DNA of 64,000 nt, taken from positions 8,647-72,646 of the forward strand of contig JAEWWJ010000017.1 in assembly GCA_023396415.1 (NCBI GenBank). Reading direction: 5' to 3'. Under the pieces are notes generated by a model that saw only the letters and a list, made by a program, of their open reading frames with translations, was not told the origin of the DNA and searched no databases. The DNA comes from Bacteroidota bacterium. GTDB taxonomy: Bacteria > Bacteroidota > Bacteroidia > Bacteroidales > F082. A program made the translations under genes and the position numbers. This document shows positions 28,719-38,008 of the stretch, piece after piece (the stretch's first letter is position 1; the number at the start of each line of letters is the position of its first letter).

Positions 28719-29270
28719 TTATTTTTTTGGGGCAATCATCATCATCATCCGCTTGCCTTCAAGTTTGGGCAACTGCTCCACTTTTCCATAATCCTCTAAG
28801 GCTTGCGCAAACTTTAACATAATGAGCTCACCTTGATCTTTATAAACAATGGAGCGCCCACGAAACAGAACATCTACACGAACTTTAGCTCCTTCTTCAA
28901 GGAAATTCATAGCGTGTTTTAGTTTAAAGTCAAAGTCATGGTCATCGGTATTGGGTCCAAGACGAATCTCTTTCACCACAATTTTGGCCGACTTGGCTTT
29001 AATTTCTTTTTGCTTTTTCTTTTGTTCAAACAAAAACTTTTTATAGTCGAGGATACGACAGACAGGTGGATTAGCTGTGGGGGAAATCTCTACCAAATCA
29101 AGACCTTGAGATTCGGCCAGTGCCAACGCCTCACGTATAGAAACTATAACCGCCTCTACACCATCGCCAACAACACGCACCATAGGTGCATTAATACGTT
29201 CATTAATCCGATGCGGGTCTTCCTTTTTCTCCATCGGTCTTCTCGGACCTCTTCCTCTAAACTGTGCTAT
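28719..29270 (-). CDS. infC: Translation initiation factor IF-3, apparent AUA start
   Basis: IF-3 binds the 30S subunit and checks the start codon and initiator tRNA. The N-domain (PHRINERINAPMVRVVGDGVE), linker and C-domain (IRLGPNTDDHDFDFKLKHA, FRGRSIVYKDQGE) are complete. An ATG start at 29234 would give 171 residues but removes the usual basic N-terminal leader and has no Shine-Dalgarno. In frame 12 codons upstream is ATA (29268-29270), preceded 8 bases away by AGGAGG (29279-29284 on the minus strand), and giving (M)AQFRGRGPRRPMEKKEDP, the kind of leader seen in Bacteroidota IF-3. A TAG lies in frame 5 codons before the ATA and no ATG, GTG or TTG lies between. I therefore place the start at the ATA, giving 183 residues. 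Non-AUG starts allow IF-3 to repress its own synthesis in other bacteria. Confidence 0.9.
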   Translation of the reverse strand: MAQFRGRGPRRPMEKKEDPHRINERINAPMVRVVGDGVEAVIVSIREALALAESQGLDLVEISPTANPPVCRILDYKKFLFEQKKKQKEIKAKSAKIVVKEIRLGPNTDDHDFDFKLKHAMNFLEEGAKVRVDVLFRGRSIVYKDQGELIMLKFAQALEDYGKVEQLPKLEGKRMMMMIAPKK

Positions 29271-29278
29271 GGTAAATT

Positions 29279-29284
29279 CCTCCT
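29279..29284 (-). promoter_or_regulatory. Strong Shine-Dalgarno that fixes the infC start
   Basis: AGGAGG on the minus strand, 8 bases before an ATA codon and 44 bases before the first ATG of infC. Strong Shine-Dalgarno sequences are uncommon in this window, which makes its exact placement before ATA informative. Confidence 0.75.
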
Positions 29285-29315
29285 AACTTTATGTTACTAT
29301 CTATTTTAAAGTATG

Positions 29316-31256
29316 TTATATATTTTCCTGAAGCTTTTTAACTTCATCATTGACCATGTTTGCAAATGCTTCTAAAGTGAAGCTGCCAAGATCGCCTTCG
29401 CCTTGTTTCCTTACGGATACAGTATTTTCTGCCTCTTCTTTTTCGCCAACTACAAGCATGAACGGAATCTTACTCATTTCGGCATCTCTGATCTTGCGGC
29501 CGGTTTTTTCACTCCTGTCGTCAATGAGGGCGCGAATATCGGAATTTTTCAGGAACTGGGAAACTTTTTCCGCATATTTTTGATATTTTTCGCTGATTGG
29601 CAGCACAATAACCTGTTCAGGAGCAAGCCACAAGGGGAATTTTCCTGCACAATGTTCGATCAACACGGCTACAAAACGTTCCATCGAACCAAAAGGCGCG
29701 CGGTGGATCATCACCGGGCGGTGCTTCTCGTTGTCGCTTCCGGTATAGGTAAGCTCAAAACGTTCGGGCAAATTGTAATCCACTTGGATAGTGCCTAACT
29801 GCCATTTACGCCCGATGGCATCGCGTACCATAAAGTCCATCTTAGGGCCGTAAAAAGCTGCCTCACCTTCCACTACAATTGCATTAAGACCTTCTTCTTC
29901 TGCTACTTCCCTAATAGCATTTTCAGCTTTGATCCAATTTTCTGTTGATCCAATATATTTTTCGGGCTGCTTGGGATCGCGAATGGAAATCTGAGTGATA
30001 AAGTCTTTAAAATCTAGTGCTCTGAAGATTTGCATGATAATGCCAATCACAGCCTTAAACTCAGACTTAATTTGGTCAGGAGTGCAAAAAATATGTGCAT
30101 CGTCTTGAGTAAATCCTCTAACACGCGTCAACCCATGAAGCTCACCGCTTTGTTCGTAACGATAAACTGTTCCAAATTCGGCATATCGGATAGGTAAATC
30201 CTTATATGAATGTGGCTTAGCATTAAAAATCTCACAATGGTGAGGGCAATTCATAGGTTTCAAAAAGAAAGCCTCGCCTTCAACGGGAGTAGTAATAGGC
30301 CTGAATGAATCGGCACCATATTTATCAAAGTGGCCACTTGTTTTATACAAGTTTACGTTTCCAATATGAGGAGTGATAACAGGCAGGTATCCAGCTTCTT
30401 TTTGTACTTTTTTTAGATATTGTTCCAAACGCTCACGAAGCTCAGCACCTTTTGGAAGCCATAACGGCAAGCCTGCACCAACTTTTTGCGAAAAGGTAAA
30501 CAACTCCAGTTCTTTGCCAAGCTTGCGGTGATCGCGCTTTTTTGCTTCTTCTAAAAGGATAAGATACTCTTCAAGTTCCTTAACTTTTGGAAATGTGATA
30601 CCGTAAATACGTGTAAGTTGCTTCCGTTTCTCATCGCCACGCCAATAGGCTCCGGCAATACTGGTAAGCTTTACCGCCTTAATGAAACTTGTGTCGGGCA
30701 AGTGTGGCCCACGACACAAATCGGTAAAAGTTCCGCTTTTGTAAAAGGTAATGGTTCCATCAGCTAAATCGCTGATAAGCTCCAATTTGTATTCGTCACC
30801 TTTTTCATTAAAAAACTCAAGAGCTTGATCCTTAGAAACCTCTGTACGTTGAAAGGTTTGTTTCTCTCGTGCTAACGCTAACATTTTCTTTTCAATATCC
30901 ACAAGGTCGGCTTCAACGATGACCCTATCACCGGAATCAATGTCGTAATAAAAGCCATTTTCAATGTCAGGTCCAATACCAAATTTCACTCCCGGAAAAA
31001 GCTGTTCAATGGCTTCGGCCATAAGGTGGGCGGATGAATGCCACATCGTAGCTTTCCCTTCAAGGTCGTTCCATGTAAGTAGCTGAACTTTAGCATCTTT
31101 ATCAATTGAGCGGGTGGCATCCCAAACTTCTCCATCAACTTTTGCTGACAAAACATTGCGAGCCAAACCTTCACTAATGCTTTTTGCTATCTCTAAGGAG
31201 GTTACTCCGGCTTCATACTGCCTCACCGAGTTATCGGGTAGCGTTATATTTATCAT
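29316..31256 (-). CDS. thrS: Threonyl-tRNA synthetase
   Basis: A 646-residue class II synthetase, full length. N-terminal TGS domain (residues 1-60), the editing domain with HSSAHLMAEAIEQLFPG, the catalytic core with motif 2 TRVRGFTQDDAHIF, zinc ligands in MNCPHHCEIF and HRAPFGSMERF, and the anticodon-binding domain (PEQVIVLPISEKY). It attaches threonine to tRNA-Thr. It precedes infC by 45 bases and they may share a message. CAAAATTA at 31282-31289 reads TAATTTTG on the minus strand, a match to the -7 promoter box; a -33 box is not clear. Confidence 0.98.
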   Translation of the reverse strand: MINITLPDNSVRQYEAGVTSLEIAKSISEGLARNVLSAKVDGEVWDATRSIDKDAKVQLLTWNDLEGKATMWHSSAHLMAEAIEQLFPGVKFGIGPDIENGFYYDIDSGDRVIVEADLVDIEKKMLALAREKQTFQRTEVSKDQALEFFNEKGDEYKLELISDLADGTITFYKSGTFTDLCRGPHLPDTSFIKAVKLTSIAGAYWRGDEKRKQLTRIYGITFPKVKELEEYLILLEEAKKRDHRKLGKELELFTFSQKVGAGLPLWLPKGAELRERLEQYLKKVQKEAGYLPVITPHIGNVNLYKTSGHFDKYGADSFRPITTPVEGEAFFLKPMNCPHHCEIFNAKPHSYKDLPIRYAEFGTVYRYEQSGELHGLTRVRGFTQDDAHIFCTPDQIKSEFKAVIGIIMQIFRALDFKDFITQISIRDPKQPEKYIGSTENWIKAENAIREVAEEEGLNAIVVEGEAAFYGPKMDFMVRDAIGRKWQLGTIQVDYNLPERFELTYTGSDNEKHRPVMIHRAPFGSMERFVAVLIEHCAGKFPLWLAPEQVIVLPISEKYQKYAEKVSQFLKNSDIRALIDDRSEKTGRKIRDAEMSKIPFMLVVGEKEEAENTVSVRKQGEGDLGSFTLEAFANMVNDEVKKLQENI

Positions 31257-31281
31257 AAAATTTTAGCTTAAAAAATGGATG

Positions 31282-31289
31282 CAAAATTA
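31282..31289 (-). promoter_or_regulatory. Possible -7 promoter box for thrS
   Basis: TAATTTTG on the minus strand, 25 bases before the thrS start codon. It is the same octamer as in the tRNA-Pro and tRNA-Met promoters. The position of the -33 box holds CGTG, a poor match, so the call is tentative. Confidence 0.45.
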
Positions 31290-31380
31290 CAAAAAATCAT
31301 TGGTAGAACACGTGAAAAGGTTGATTTTGTTTTGCTTGTCGGTCAAAACAAACCAACAACTGACTTTCACTTAGTGGGCA

Positions 31381-32991
31381 TTATTGCTGATTGGCAATGT
31401 GCACACGCTTGAGATCGAGCTGTCCGGCAGGATTTCCTGTTAAACCTATTACACGTTTTTGAACAAAACGCAAAACTTCGTCGTAATATAAAACGACAAC
31501 CGGGGCCTCAGTCATAACAAGGCTGTCGAGGCTTTGGTATATTTTTTCACGCTTTTCTATGTCAGTAATCGCATAACTTGCCTCAAAGAGTTGATCGAAA
31601 TTAGCGCTGTTAAAATGGGTGTAGTTGGGTCCTGCCGGCGATTTATTTGGTCCATAAAACAAAGCAAGATAATTTTCAGCATCCGGATAATCGGCCACCC
31701 AACTCGATCGGAAAATCTCTAATTTACCGTTTGCTCTTAATTCTCTTAGAGTAGCTGTGGGCAACACTTCCACTTTAACATCTAAGCCCAAGTTGTTCAA
31801 CTGCGATTGGATGTACTTTACCAGATCAACATACTCAGCCGTTACTGAAATGGTAATGGATGTTCCGTGCAAATTAAAATCCTCCATAAATTGCCGTGCC
31901 AACACCGGGTCAAAGTGGTAACCAATTGAAGCACTGGTGTCATGGCCCGGCAATCCTTTGGGAATCATCCCCGAATGGCCGGCCGTACCGATGTTATTGC
32001 GGAGGTATTTGAGCATCTTATGTCGGTCGATACCGTAATTTATGGCTTTACGGAGTGCTTTCTTTTGTTCTGACCTCAGTTCTGGAAAATCATTTTCATC
32101 CATTTTGATGCCCAAATATTCGGTGTTGAGAAAAGGCTCACGAATGAGGTATATTTTATCTTCATACTTGGTCCTCAAATGACCGTTTTTGGTCAACAAC
32201 TCATCTTTGTAGCGTGCGTCAATTCCCGACATGAACTCTAAATTTCCCTTAATGAACTCCATAAAAGCCGTTTGTTTATCGGTTAAAAAACCAACGGAAA
32301 CAGCCTCAAGATATGGCAAAGGATTCCCATTTTCCGTTTCAAAATAATTTGGATTCCGTCGCAACACCAGCCTTACCCCCTCTTCCCAATGTTTAAACAA
32401 AAAAGGTCCGGTTCCAATAGGATTTCTTCTAAACTCAACCCCTTCTTTTTGAACCACTTCGTAAGGAACAACCGATGCGTAAGCCATTCCTAGTAAGCCC
32501 AGAAAGGCAGGAAAAGGTCGTTGGAGATGAATGATAAGTATGCTGTCATTGGGCGATTCAATGTTTAGGCCTCCCTCTTTTCGATCAACAAGATTAAAAA
32601 TCCACGATCCTGGCGATGCCGTTTTTTCGTCCATCAATCGGTTAAAACTAAAAACGAAATCTGCCGCATTCACTTTACGCTCCTTGTTCAAGAAGGCTTC
32701 GTGAGGATGAAATAAAACATTGTTTCTAAGCACGAAGGTGTAGTGCAATCCATCATCAGAGATGGTCCAGCTTTTTGCAATAGCCGGATGGATATTCATC
32801 GCGCTGTCCAATTCAATCAAGCCATTGAACAACTGATTACAGGCCCATATATGAGGAAGGTCTTTCGCAAATGCAGGATCGAGAGTAAGAATTCCGGCCG
32901 ACTCGTTGTAACGAAAAACTTGCTGTGGCAAATCAACTTTAGCACATGAGCTGATGAACAGTATGAAAATTGAAAACATCAATTTTTTCAT
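31381..32991 (-). CDS. Family 5 extracellular solute-binding lipoprotein
   Basis: A 536-residue SBP_bac_5 (DppA/OppA-like) protein. The signal peptide ends in a lipobox (FILFISSCAK, Cys16). It has the family's LTLDPAFAKDLPHIWACNQL, AKSWTISDDGLHYTFVLRNN, NAADFVFSFNRLMD, RRNPIGTGPFLFKHW and RKAINYGIDRHKMLKYL segments. It should bind a peptide or similar solute at the outer face of the inner membrane or within the periplasm. No permease or ATPase genes of an ABC transporter are near, so it is an orphan. It is 51 bases upstream of, and co-directional with, the oxidoreductase-lon group. Confidence 0.92.
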   Translation of the reverse strand: MKKLMFSIFILFISSCAKVDLPQQVFRYNESAGILTLDPAFAKDLPHIWACNQLFNGLIELDSAMNIHPAIAKSWTISDDGLHYTFVLRNNVLFHPHEAFLNKERKVNAADFVFSFNRLMDEKTASPGSWIFNLVDRKEGGLNIESPNDSILIIHLQRPFPAFLGLLGMAYASVVPYEVVQKEGVEFRRNPIGTGPFLFKHWEEGVRLVLRRNPNYFETENGNPLPYLEAVSVGFLTDKQTAFMEFIKGNLEFMSGIDARYKDELLTKNGHLRTKYEDKIYLIREPFLNTEYLGIKMDENDFPELRSEQKKALRKAINYGIDRHKMLKYLRNNIGTAGHSGMIPKGLPGHDTSASIGYHFDPVLARQFMEDFNLHGTSITISVTAEYVDLVKYIQSQLNNLGLDVKVEVLPTATLRELRANGKLEIFRSSWVADYPDAENYLALFYGPNKSPAGPNYTHFNSANFDQLFEASYAITDIEKREKIYQSLDSLVMTEAPVVVLYYDEVLRFVQKRVIGLTGNPAGQLDLKRVHIANQQ

Positions 32992-33042
32992 ATAAACAGC
33001 ATGTTTTTAATTGTTTACAGTTTTTGTGGACCTACCGACTTT

Positions 33043-33621
33043 CTATTTTAATTGCTTACCTTTAATAAACATCGTTTTCAACCAGGCCGTTTTTTTACTT
33101 TCGGTGGCACTTCGCAAAGGAGTAAAAGAATTGATCTTAACGGGTTGAATGCCGCAAAAATGTAAAATACTTTTGCGCATGGAATGATGCCCCGGTGCAA
33201 GCTGTACCCAATAATAGTACCAGATGGGGGTATCCATTGTTACGACCAAACGAGCGGTTTTACCTTTCAAGAGCTTTTCGGCCGTTCTTTTATTTTTTCG
33301 ATAGCGGAAAGCAAATCCCGGTAAAAAGGTTCTATCAATGAAGCCTTTAAGTAAGGCCGGATAAGTTCCCCACCAGTTGGGATAGAAAAACACCAAATGA
33401 TCGGCCCAAGAAATAAGCTCTTGAGCATGTATCAAATCGGCCTCCAATTGCTGATCGCCACGGTAACCTTCTCGGAAATTGATATCAAAATGGAGTTTTT
33501 TCAGCACCAACTCTTGAATGGTAGCACCCGCAGTGGTTGCCCCTTCTTTGTAGGCGGCGGTAAGCTTATCAACGAAGGTATCCTGCACAGGATGTCCGTT
33601 AATAATCAGGATTTTCTTCAT
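33043..33621 (-). CDS. NAD(P)H-dependent oxidoreductase, flavodoxin-like fold (KefF/YwrO type)
   Basis: A 192-residue FMN or FAD quinone-reductase-like protein. ILIINGHPVQDTFVDKL is the phosphate-binding loop; HLVFFYPNWWGTYPALLKGFID is the highly conserved flavin-binding region. The gene begins inside the end of lon (ATGA overlap at 33618-33621), so it is translationally coupled to lon. Physiological substrate unknown. Confidence 0.92.
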   Translation of the reverse strand: MKKILIINGHPVQDTFVDKLTAAYKEGATTAGATIQELVLKKLHFDINFREGYRGDQQLEADLIHAQELISWADHLVFFYPNWWGTYPALLKGFIDRTFLPGFAFRYRKNKRTAEKLLKGKTARLVVTMDTPIWYYYWVQLAPGHHSMRKSILHFCGIQPVKINSFTPLRSATESKKTAWLKTMFIKGKQLK

Positions 33622-36086
33622 GAATGATGATTTTTCACCTCCTTTGTGACGACAATATCGTCAAGTGCAAGCGCAATAGCCTCGCTCATACTGGAGACGA
33701 AATGAAATTGAACACCTTTAATATACTCTTCTTTTATTTCAATGAAATCACGTTTGTTTTCCTTTGACAGAATGATTTGTGTGATCTTTCCTCTTTTTGC
33801 AGCAAGAATTTTTTCTTTTATTCCTCCTACCGGTAGCACCTTCCCGCGAAGTGTGATTTCGCCTGTCATGGCAAGTGCAGGTTTAACTTTTCTTCCGGTA
33901 AACGCTGATGCTAAAGCAGTTAGCATAGTGATGCCGGCTGATGGACCATCTTTTGGAGTAGCACCTTCCGGAACGTGAATGTGAACATTGCGTGTTTCAA
34001 AAACATTTACATCAATTCCAAACTGCTCGGCATGGGCTTTCAGATAGGCAAAAGCAATCACTGCCGATTCTTTCATCACATCGCCAAGATTTCCGGTGAG
34101 TTTGAGATCGCCTTTTCCTTTGCTGAGGCTAACCTCGATAAAAAGCAACTCTCCGCCTACAGGCGTCCAAGCCAATCCGGTAACTACACCGGCAACTTCA
34201 TGGCTAATTTCTAGATTGCGGATGGCCATTCCTACTCCCAAGACCTTCTCGAGATCATCGGAAACTATTTTTTTTTCGTATTGTTGTTCCATGGCAATAT
34301 GCTTGGCCTTGTTGCGAATCAACTTGGCGATGTTGCGTTCAAGGGAGCGCACACCGGCTTCGCGAGTATAATCTTCTATAATTTGCTGAAGAATTTTTTT
34401 AGAAAAGGTAATGTCCGAGGCTTTCATCCCATGTTCACTTAATTGCTTAGGGATGAGATGCTTGCGTGCAATTTCCATTTTTTCCTCTACCAAATAGCCG
34501 CTTAAGTCAATGATTTCCATACGGTCTCTCAAAGCAGGATGAATGGTACTCAAACTGTTGGCTGTGGCCACAAACATAATTCGGGAAAGGTCGTAATCAA
34601 CTTCCAAAAAATTATCGTGGAATTTGTTGTTTTGCTCCGGATCGAGAATTTCTAGCAAAGCGGCCTGCGGGTCGCCACTGATGTTGTTGCCAATGACTTT
34701 ATCAATTTCATCGAGAACAAAAACAGGATTGGCCGATTGCGCCTTCTTCAGGTTTTGAATGATTCGTCCGGGCATAGCTCCGATATACGTTTTCCGATGC
34801 CCTCGAAGTTCAGCTTCATCGCGCAATCCACCCAACGACATCCGAATATATTTCCTTCCGACGGCTTTGGCAATGGACTTGCCGAGAGAAGTTTTTCCCA
34901 CACCGGGAGGTCCTACCAAGCACAAAATGGGTGCTTTAAGGTCGTTCTTTAGCTTATACACAGCAAGATGCTCAATAATGCGCTCCTTCACCTTGTCTAA
35001 TCCGTAATGATCGCGATCCAACACTTTCTGGGCGTTGACCAAATCGAAATTATCCACAGTAAATTCATTCCACGGTAGTTCAACGAGATGATCCAGATAG
35101 TTAAACTGAATGCCATATTCGGCGGCCTGAGGGTGCATACGCATGAGCTTTACCAGCTCACGATCAAACACTTTCTGAATGTCTTTATCCCATTTTTTCT
35201 TGGCTGCTTTTGCTTTTAACTCATTGATTTCCGTTTCGTTAGCGGTACCCCCAAGCTCTTCTTGAATGGTCTTGAGTTGCTGATTAAGAAAATAATCCCG
35301 CTGTTGCTTATCGAGATCGGTTTTCACTTTACTTTGGATTTGATTTTTCAAATCCAGCATTTGAAGCTCTTTCGTAATCATCCCCAGCACCTTGCTCGCA
35401 CGTTCTTTGATGTCGGTAATTTCGAGCAAAAGCTGCTTTTCAGAGGCAGTAATATTGAGGTTGCTCGAAACAAAATTGACCAAAAACACAGGGCTTTCGA
35501 TATTGTTGATGGCAAAGGTGGCTTCGCTGGGAATGTTGGGCGATTTTTCGATAATTTGAATAGACAAATCCTTGATTGATTGTATCAAAGCATAGAAATG
35601 ACTATCTGTTGGAAGTGCTTCAAGGCTATCATAAGCACCCACTTTGCCTTTAAAATAAGGTTCTTCGCGGGTGATATCTAACAGTTTAAAGCGTTTTTTT
35701 CCTTGAATAATCACTGTGGTATTGCCATCGGGCATTTGCAGTGTTCTTAAAATCTGCGCAACAGTTCCCACTTCGTGCAAGTCGGCTGAAGTAGGATCTT
35801 CAATGGAAGGATCGCGTTGGGCGATGACACCGATAATCTTTTCTTTTTTGTATGCCTCCTTTACCAAACGAATGGATTTATCTCTTCCAACAGTAATTGG
35901 AAAAACCACCCCCGGAAACAACACCGCATTGCGTAAAGGCAAAATAGCCAGCTCCTCGGGAAGTTCTTCGGCATTCATTAATTCTTCTTCTTCAGTTGAA
36001 AGCAGGGGGATAAACTCCCCTTCTGAATCCATCATTTCTGAAACTTGTAGTTTAATAGTTTTTTTATTTTGATTCATGTAAGTCAT
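33618..36086 (-). CDS. lon: ATP-dependent protease Lon
   Basis: An 822-residue LonA protease, full length. N-terminal LAN substrate-binding domain (ILPLRNAVLFPGVVFPI), AAA+ domain with Walker A GPPGVGKT (392-399) and Walker B VFVLDEIDKV, and the protease domain with the Ser-Lys dyad: Ser716 in PKDGPSAG and Lys759 in GGIKEKI. It degrades misfolded and regulatory proteins in the cytoplasm. The start could also be the Met three codons later. The N-terminal 30 residues are acidic. The oxidoreductase gene overlaps its stop. Confidence 0.98.
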   Translation of the reverse strand: MTYMNQNKKTIKLQVSEMMDSEGEFIPLLSTEEEELMNAEELPEELAILPLRNAVLFPGVVFPITVGRDKSIRLVKEAYKKEKIIGVIAQRDPSIEDPTSADLHEVGTVAQILRTLQMPDGNTTVIIQGKKRFKLLDITREEPYFKGKVGAYDSLEALPTDSHFYALIQSIKDLSIQIIEKSPNIPSEATFAINNIESPVFLVNFVSSNLNITASEKQLLLEITDIKERASKVLGMITKELQMLDLKNQIQSKVKTDLDKQQRDYFLNQQLKTIQEELGGTANETEINELKAKAAKKKWDKDIQKVFDRELVKLMRMHPQAAEYGIQFNYLDHLVELPWNEFTVDNFDLVNAQKVLDRDHYGLDKVKERIIEHLAVYKLKNDLKAPILCLVGPPGVGKTSLGKSIAKAVGRKYIRMSLGGLRDEAELRGHRKTYIGAMPGRIIQNLKKAQSANPVFVLDEIDKVIGNNISGDPQAALLEILDPEQNNKFHDNFLEVDYDLSRIMFVATANSLSTIHPALRDRMEIIDLSGYLVEEKMEIARKHLIPKQLSEHGMKASDITFSKKILQQIIEDYTREAGVRSLERNIAKLIRNKAKHIAMEQQYEKKIVSDDLEKVLGVGMAIRNLEISHEVAGVVTGLAWTPVGGELLFIEVSLSKGKGDLKLTGNLGDVMKESAVIAFAYLKAHAEQFGIDVNVFETRNVHIHVPEGATPKDGPSAGITMLTALASAFTGRKVKPALAMTGEITLRGKVLPVGGIKEKILAAKRGKITQIILSKENKRDFIEIKEEYIKGVQFHFVSSMSEAIALALDDIVVTKEVKNHHS

Positions 36087-36215
36087 TTATTCAGCAAAGG
36101 TGACAATTTGGCGTAAAATAAGATAATCAACCCACAAAATTACACTTTCAATCTGCTTGTCAGTGTAATCTACGGATTGATTATATACAGTTCAAATGCT
36201 GTGCCGTAATCTTGA

Positions 36216-37400
36216 TTAGGCCCTTCTGTTTTTGTAGGTCAAGCTAAAAATTTCGGACAGGATGGACTTTTCTTTCTTATCAAAGAGTTTGTTTCGGCGA
36301 GCAAATACGATTTCTGCTGTTTTAACAGCTTTTTTCATGTCGTAATCACTTAACCCATGAGGCCCTCCCCAAGAGAAGGAAGGAACAAAATTCCTTTGAA
36401 AACCAGCCCCATATACATTGGAATAAACCCCAATAACGGTTCCCGTGTTCAACATGGTGTTGATGCCACATTTTGTGTGGTCGCCCATAATGGTGCCACA
36501 AAATTGGAGACCGGTTTGAACGAAGCAATCTTCGGCATACGACCAAAGCTTAACATCTTCATATGTATTTTTCAGGTTCGAGGTATTGGTATCGGCACCT
36601 AAGTTGCACCATTCACCCAACACAGAATGTCCAAGAAATCCATCGTGGACTTTGTTGGTATAGCCAAAGATCACAGATTGAGTTATTTCGCCACCTACTT
36701 TAGAAAAAGGACCAATCGTAGTTGGACCGTAAATTTTGGCATCCATTTTCATCACCGCATGATCGCACAAGGCAAAAGAACCGCGAATTTTAGAACCTTC
36801 CATAATTTCGGCATTTTTACCGATGTAAATAGGACCAGTGGAGGCGTTTAAGATTGCAAATTCAACAACAGCACCTTCTTCAATAAATATATTTTCAGGA
36901 TTTACACATCGGTTGGTAGGCGAAATGGGTGCTGATTTTCTTCCTTTTGTAAGGAGATTAAAGTCCTCTTTTATGGCTTGATCATTCAAATGAAAGATAT
37001 CCCAAGTGTTTTGAATTTTCATGAAATCCACTGTTGTTTCTTTCACGTCCAATTCTTGATCGTTTTCGGCATAATTTTCCAATGATTCCGCAGTTAGACA
37101 CATGGCAACGATGGTATCATTTTTAATCAACATTTGGCCTTCTTTAAGCTGGTTGATTTCTTGTATAAGGGCAGTGTTTGGGCAAATGGAGCCGTTCACG
37201 ATCATATTGATATCCGCCTTAATCAAGGGGAATTTTGGGGTGAGATAGGCTTCCGTAAGACTTGAAGTAGTGGTTTTGAGAAACTTCTCCCACTTTTCGC
37301 GGATGGTAAGTATTCCAAACCTGATGTCGGCTACAGGACGTGTAAAGGTCAAAGGGAGCAAATTGCTGCGCGAAGAACTGTCGAATAGGATGTAATTCAT
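36216..37400 (-). CDS. GlmU-like sugar nucleotidyltransferase/acetyltransferase, Bacteroidota type
   Basis: A 394-residue protein. The N-terminal part (YILFDSSSRSNLLPLTFTRP, IRFGILTIREKWEKF) is the alternative nucleotidyltransferase domain typical of the Bacteroidota GlmU family, and the C-terminal part is a left-handed beta-helix of hexapeptide repeats (IYIGKNAEIMEGSKIRGSF, AKIYGPTTIGPFSKVGGE, TVIGVYSNVYGAGF). By family knowledge it is a candidate for synthesis of UDP-N-acetylglucosamine for the envelope. No classical GlmU is present in this window. Confidence 0.85.
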   Translation of the reverse strand: MNYILFDSSSRSNLLPLTFTRPVADIRFGILTIREKWEKFLKTTTSSLTEAYLTPKFPLIKADINMIVNGSICPNTALIQEINQLKEGQMLIKNDTIVAMCLTAESLENYAENDQELDVKETTVDFMKIQNTWDIFHLNDQAIKEDFNLLTKGRKSAPISPTNRCVNPENIFIEEGAVVEFAILNASTGPIYIGKNAEIMEGSKIRGSFALCDHAVMKMDAKIYGPTTIGPFSKVGGEITQSVIFGYTNKVHDGFLGHSVLGEWCNLGADTNTSNLKNTYEDVKLWSYAEDCFVQTGLQFCGTIMGDHTKCGINTMLNTGTVIGVYSNVYGAGFQRNFVPSFSWGGPHGLSDYDMKKAVKTAEIVFARRNKLFDKKEKSILSEIFSLTYKNRRA

Positions 37401-37542
37401 AGGGTTACCGTGTTATGGCATTCTTTTTTGTTCACGTAATTTCTTTGAAACAAATATAATTCTTTTTTTTTCTTAAAAAACACCACTACATAAATTGATC
37501 CAAAATCTTATGAATTGTTAATAAATAAATGGATTATCAACA

Positions 37543-37578
37543 AAAAAGCTCCTATCATTTTGATTGATAAGAGCTTTT
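37543..37578 (-). terminator. Rho-independent terminator after rpmE2
   Basis: Inverted repeat of 8 bp (37544-37551 with 37571-37578), one mismatch, then 5 bp (37553-37557 with 37565-37569) around a 7-base loop. On the minus strand the stem is followed by a run of T. It stands 20-60 bases downstream of the L31 stop. Confidence 0.75.
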
Positions 37579-37599
37579 CTGAAGGAAACAAAGTTGTAC

Positions 37600-37866
37600 C
37601 TACTTGGTACGAACCTCGTAATGTTTTTTATACCTGTTTTTGAACTTATCAACACGACCTGCTGTATCTACAAGTTTCATCTTTCCTGTGTAGAAAGGAT
37701 GTGAGGTATGTGAAATCTCAAGTTTCACGATCGGATATTCATTTCCGTCTTCCCAAACGACAGTTTCTTTTGTTCTTACTGTTGAACGTGTCAAAAAACT
37801 GTAATCGTTTGACATATCTTTGAATACAACCAATCTGTAATCTTTGGGGTGAATGTCATTTTTCAT
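37600..37866 (-). CDS. rpmE2: 50S ribosomal protein L31, type B
   Basis: An 88-residue protein. The open frame extends upstream to 37968, but the Met at 37866 is chosen because it is preceded by GAGGAAAG and starts the conserved MKNDIHPKDYRLVVFKDM. The SHPFYTGKMKLVDTAGRVDKF core is the L31 signature; zinc-binding cysteines are absent, as in type B (YkgM-like) forms, and it is longer than the zinc form. A terminator follows. Confidence 0.95.
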   Translation of the reverse strand: MKNDIHPKDYRLVVFKDMSNDYSFLTRSTVRTKETVVWEDGNEYPIVKLEISHTSHPFYTGKMKLVDTAGRVDKFKNRYKKHYEVRTK

Positions 37867-38008
37867 CGCTTTCCTCGTCTTTATTATGATTTTAAGGACT
37901 GCAAAATTACAATTTTCCACCGAAGAAGCAAAACTTTTTGTCTTTTTTTCAATAAAAAAGGAAATCAAATGAAATTCATCATCCCATGGGTGATGAATTG
38001 GATACTTT

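Noticed and set aside
36139..36169. 8-bp hairpin between lon and the GlmU-like gene
   Set aside because: 15-base loop and only TTTT after the stem on the minus strand, and it lies after a gap of more than 30 bases from the GlmU-like 3' end side; too weak to call a terminator.
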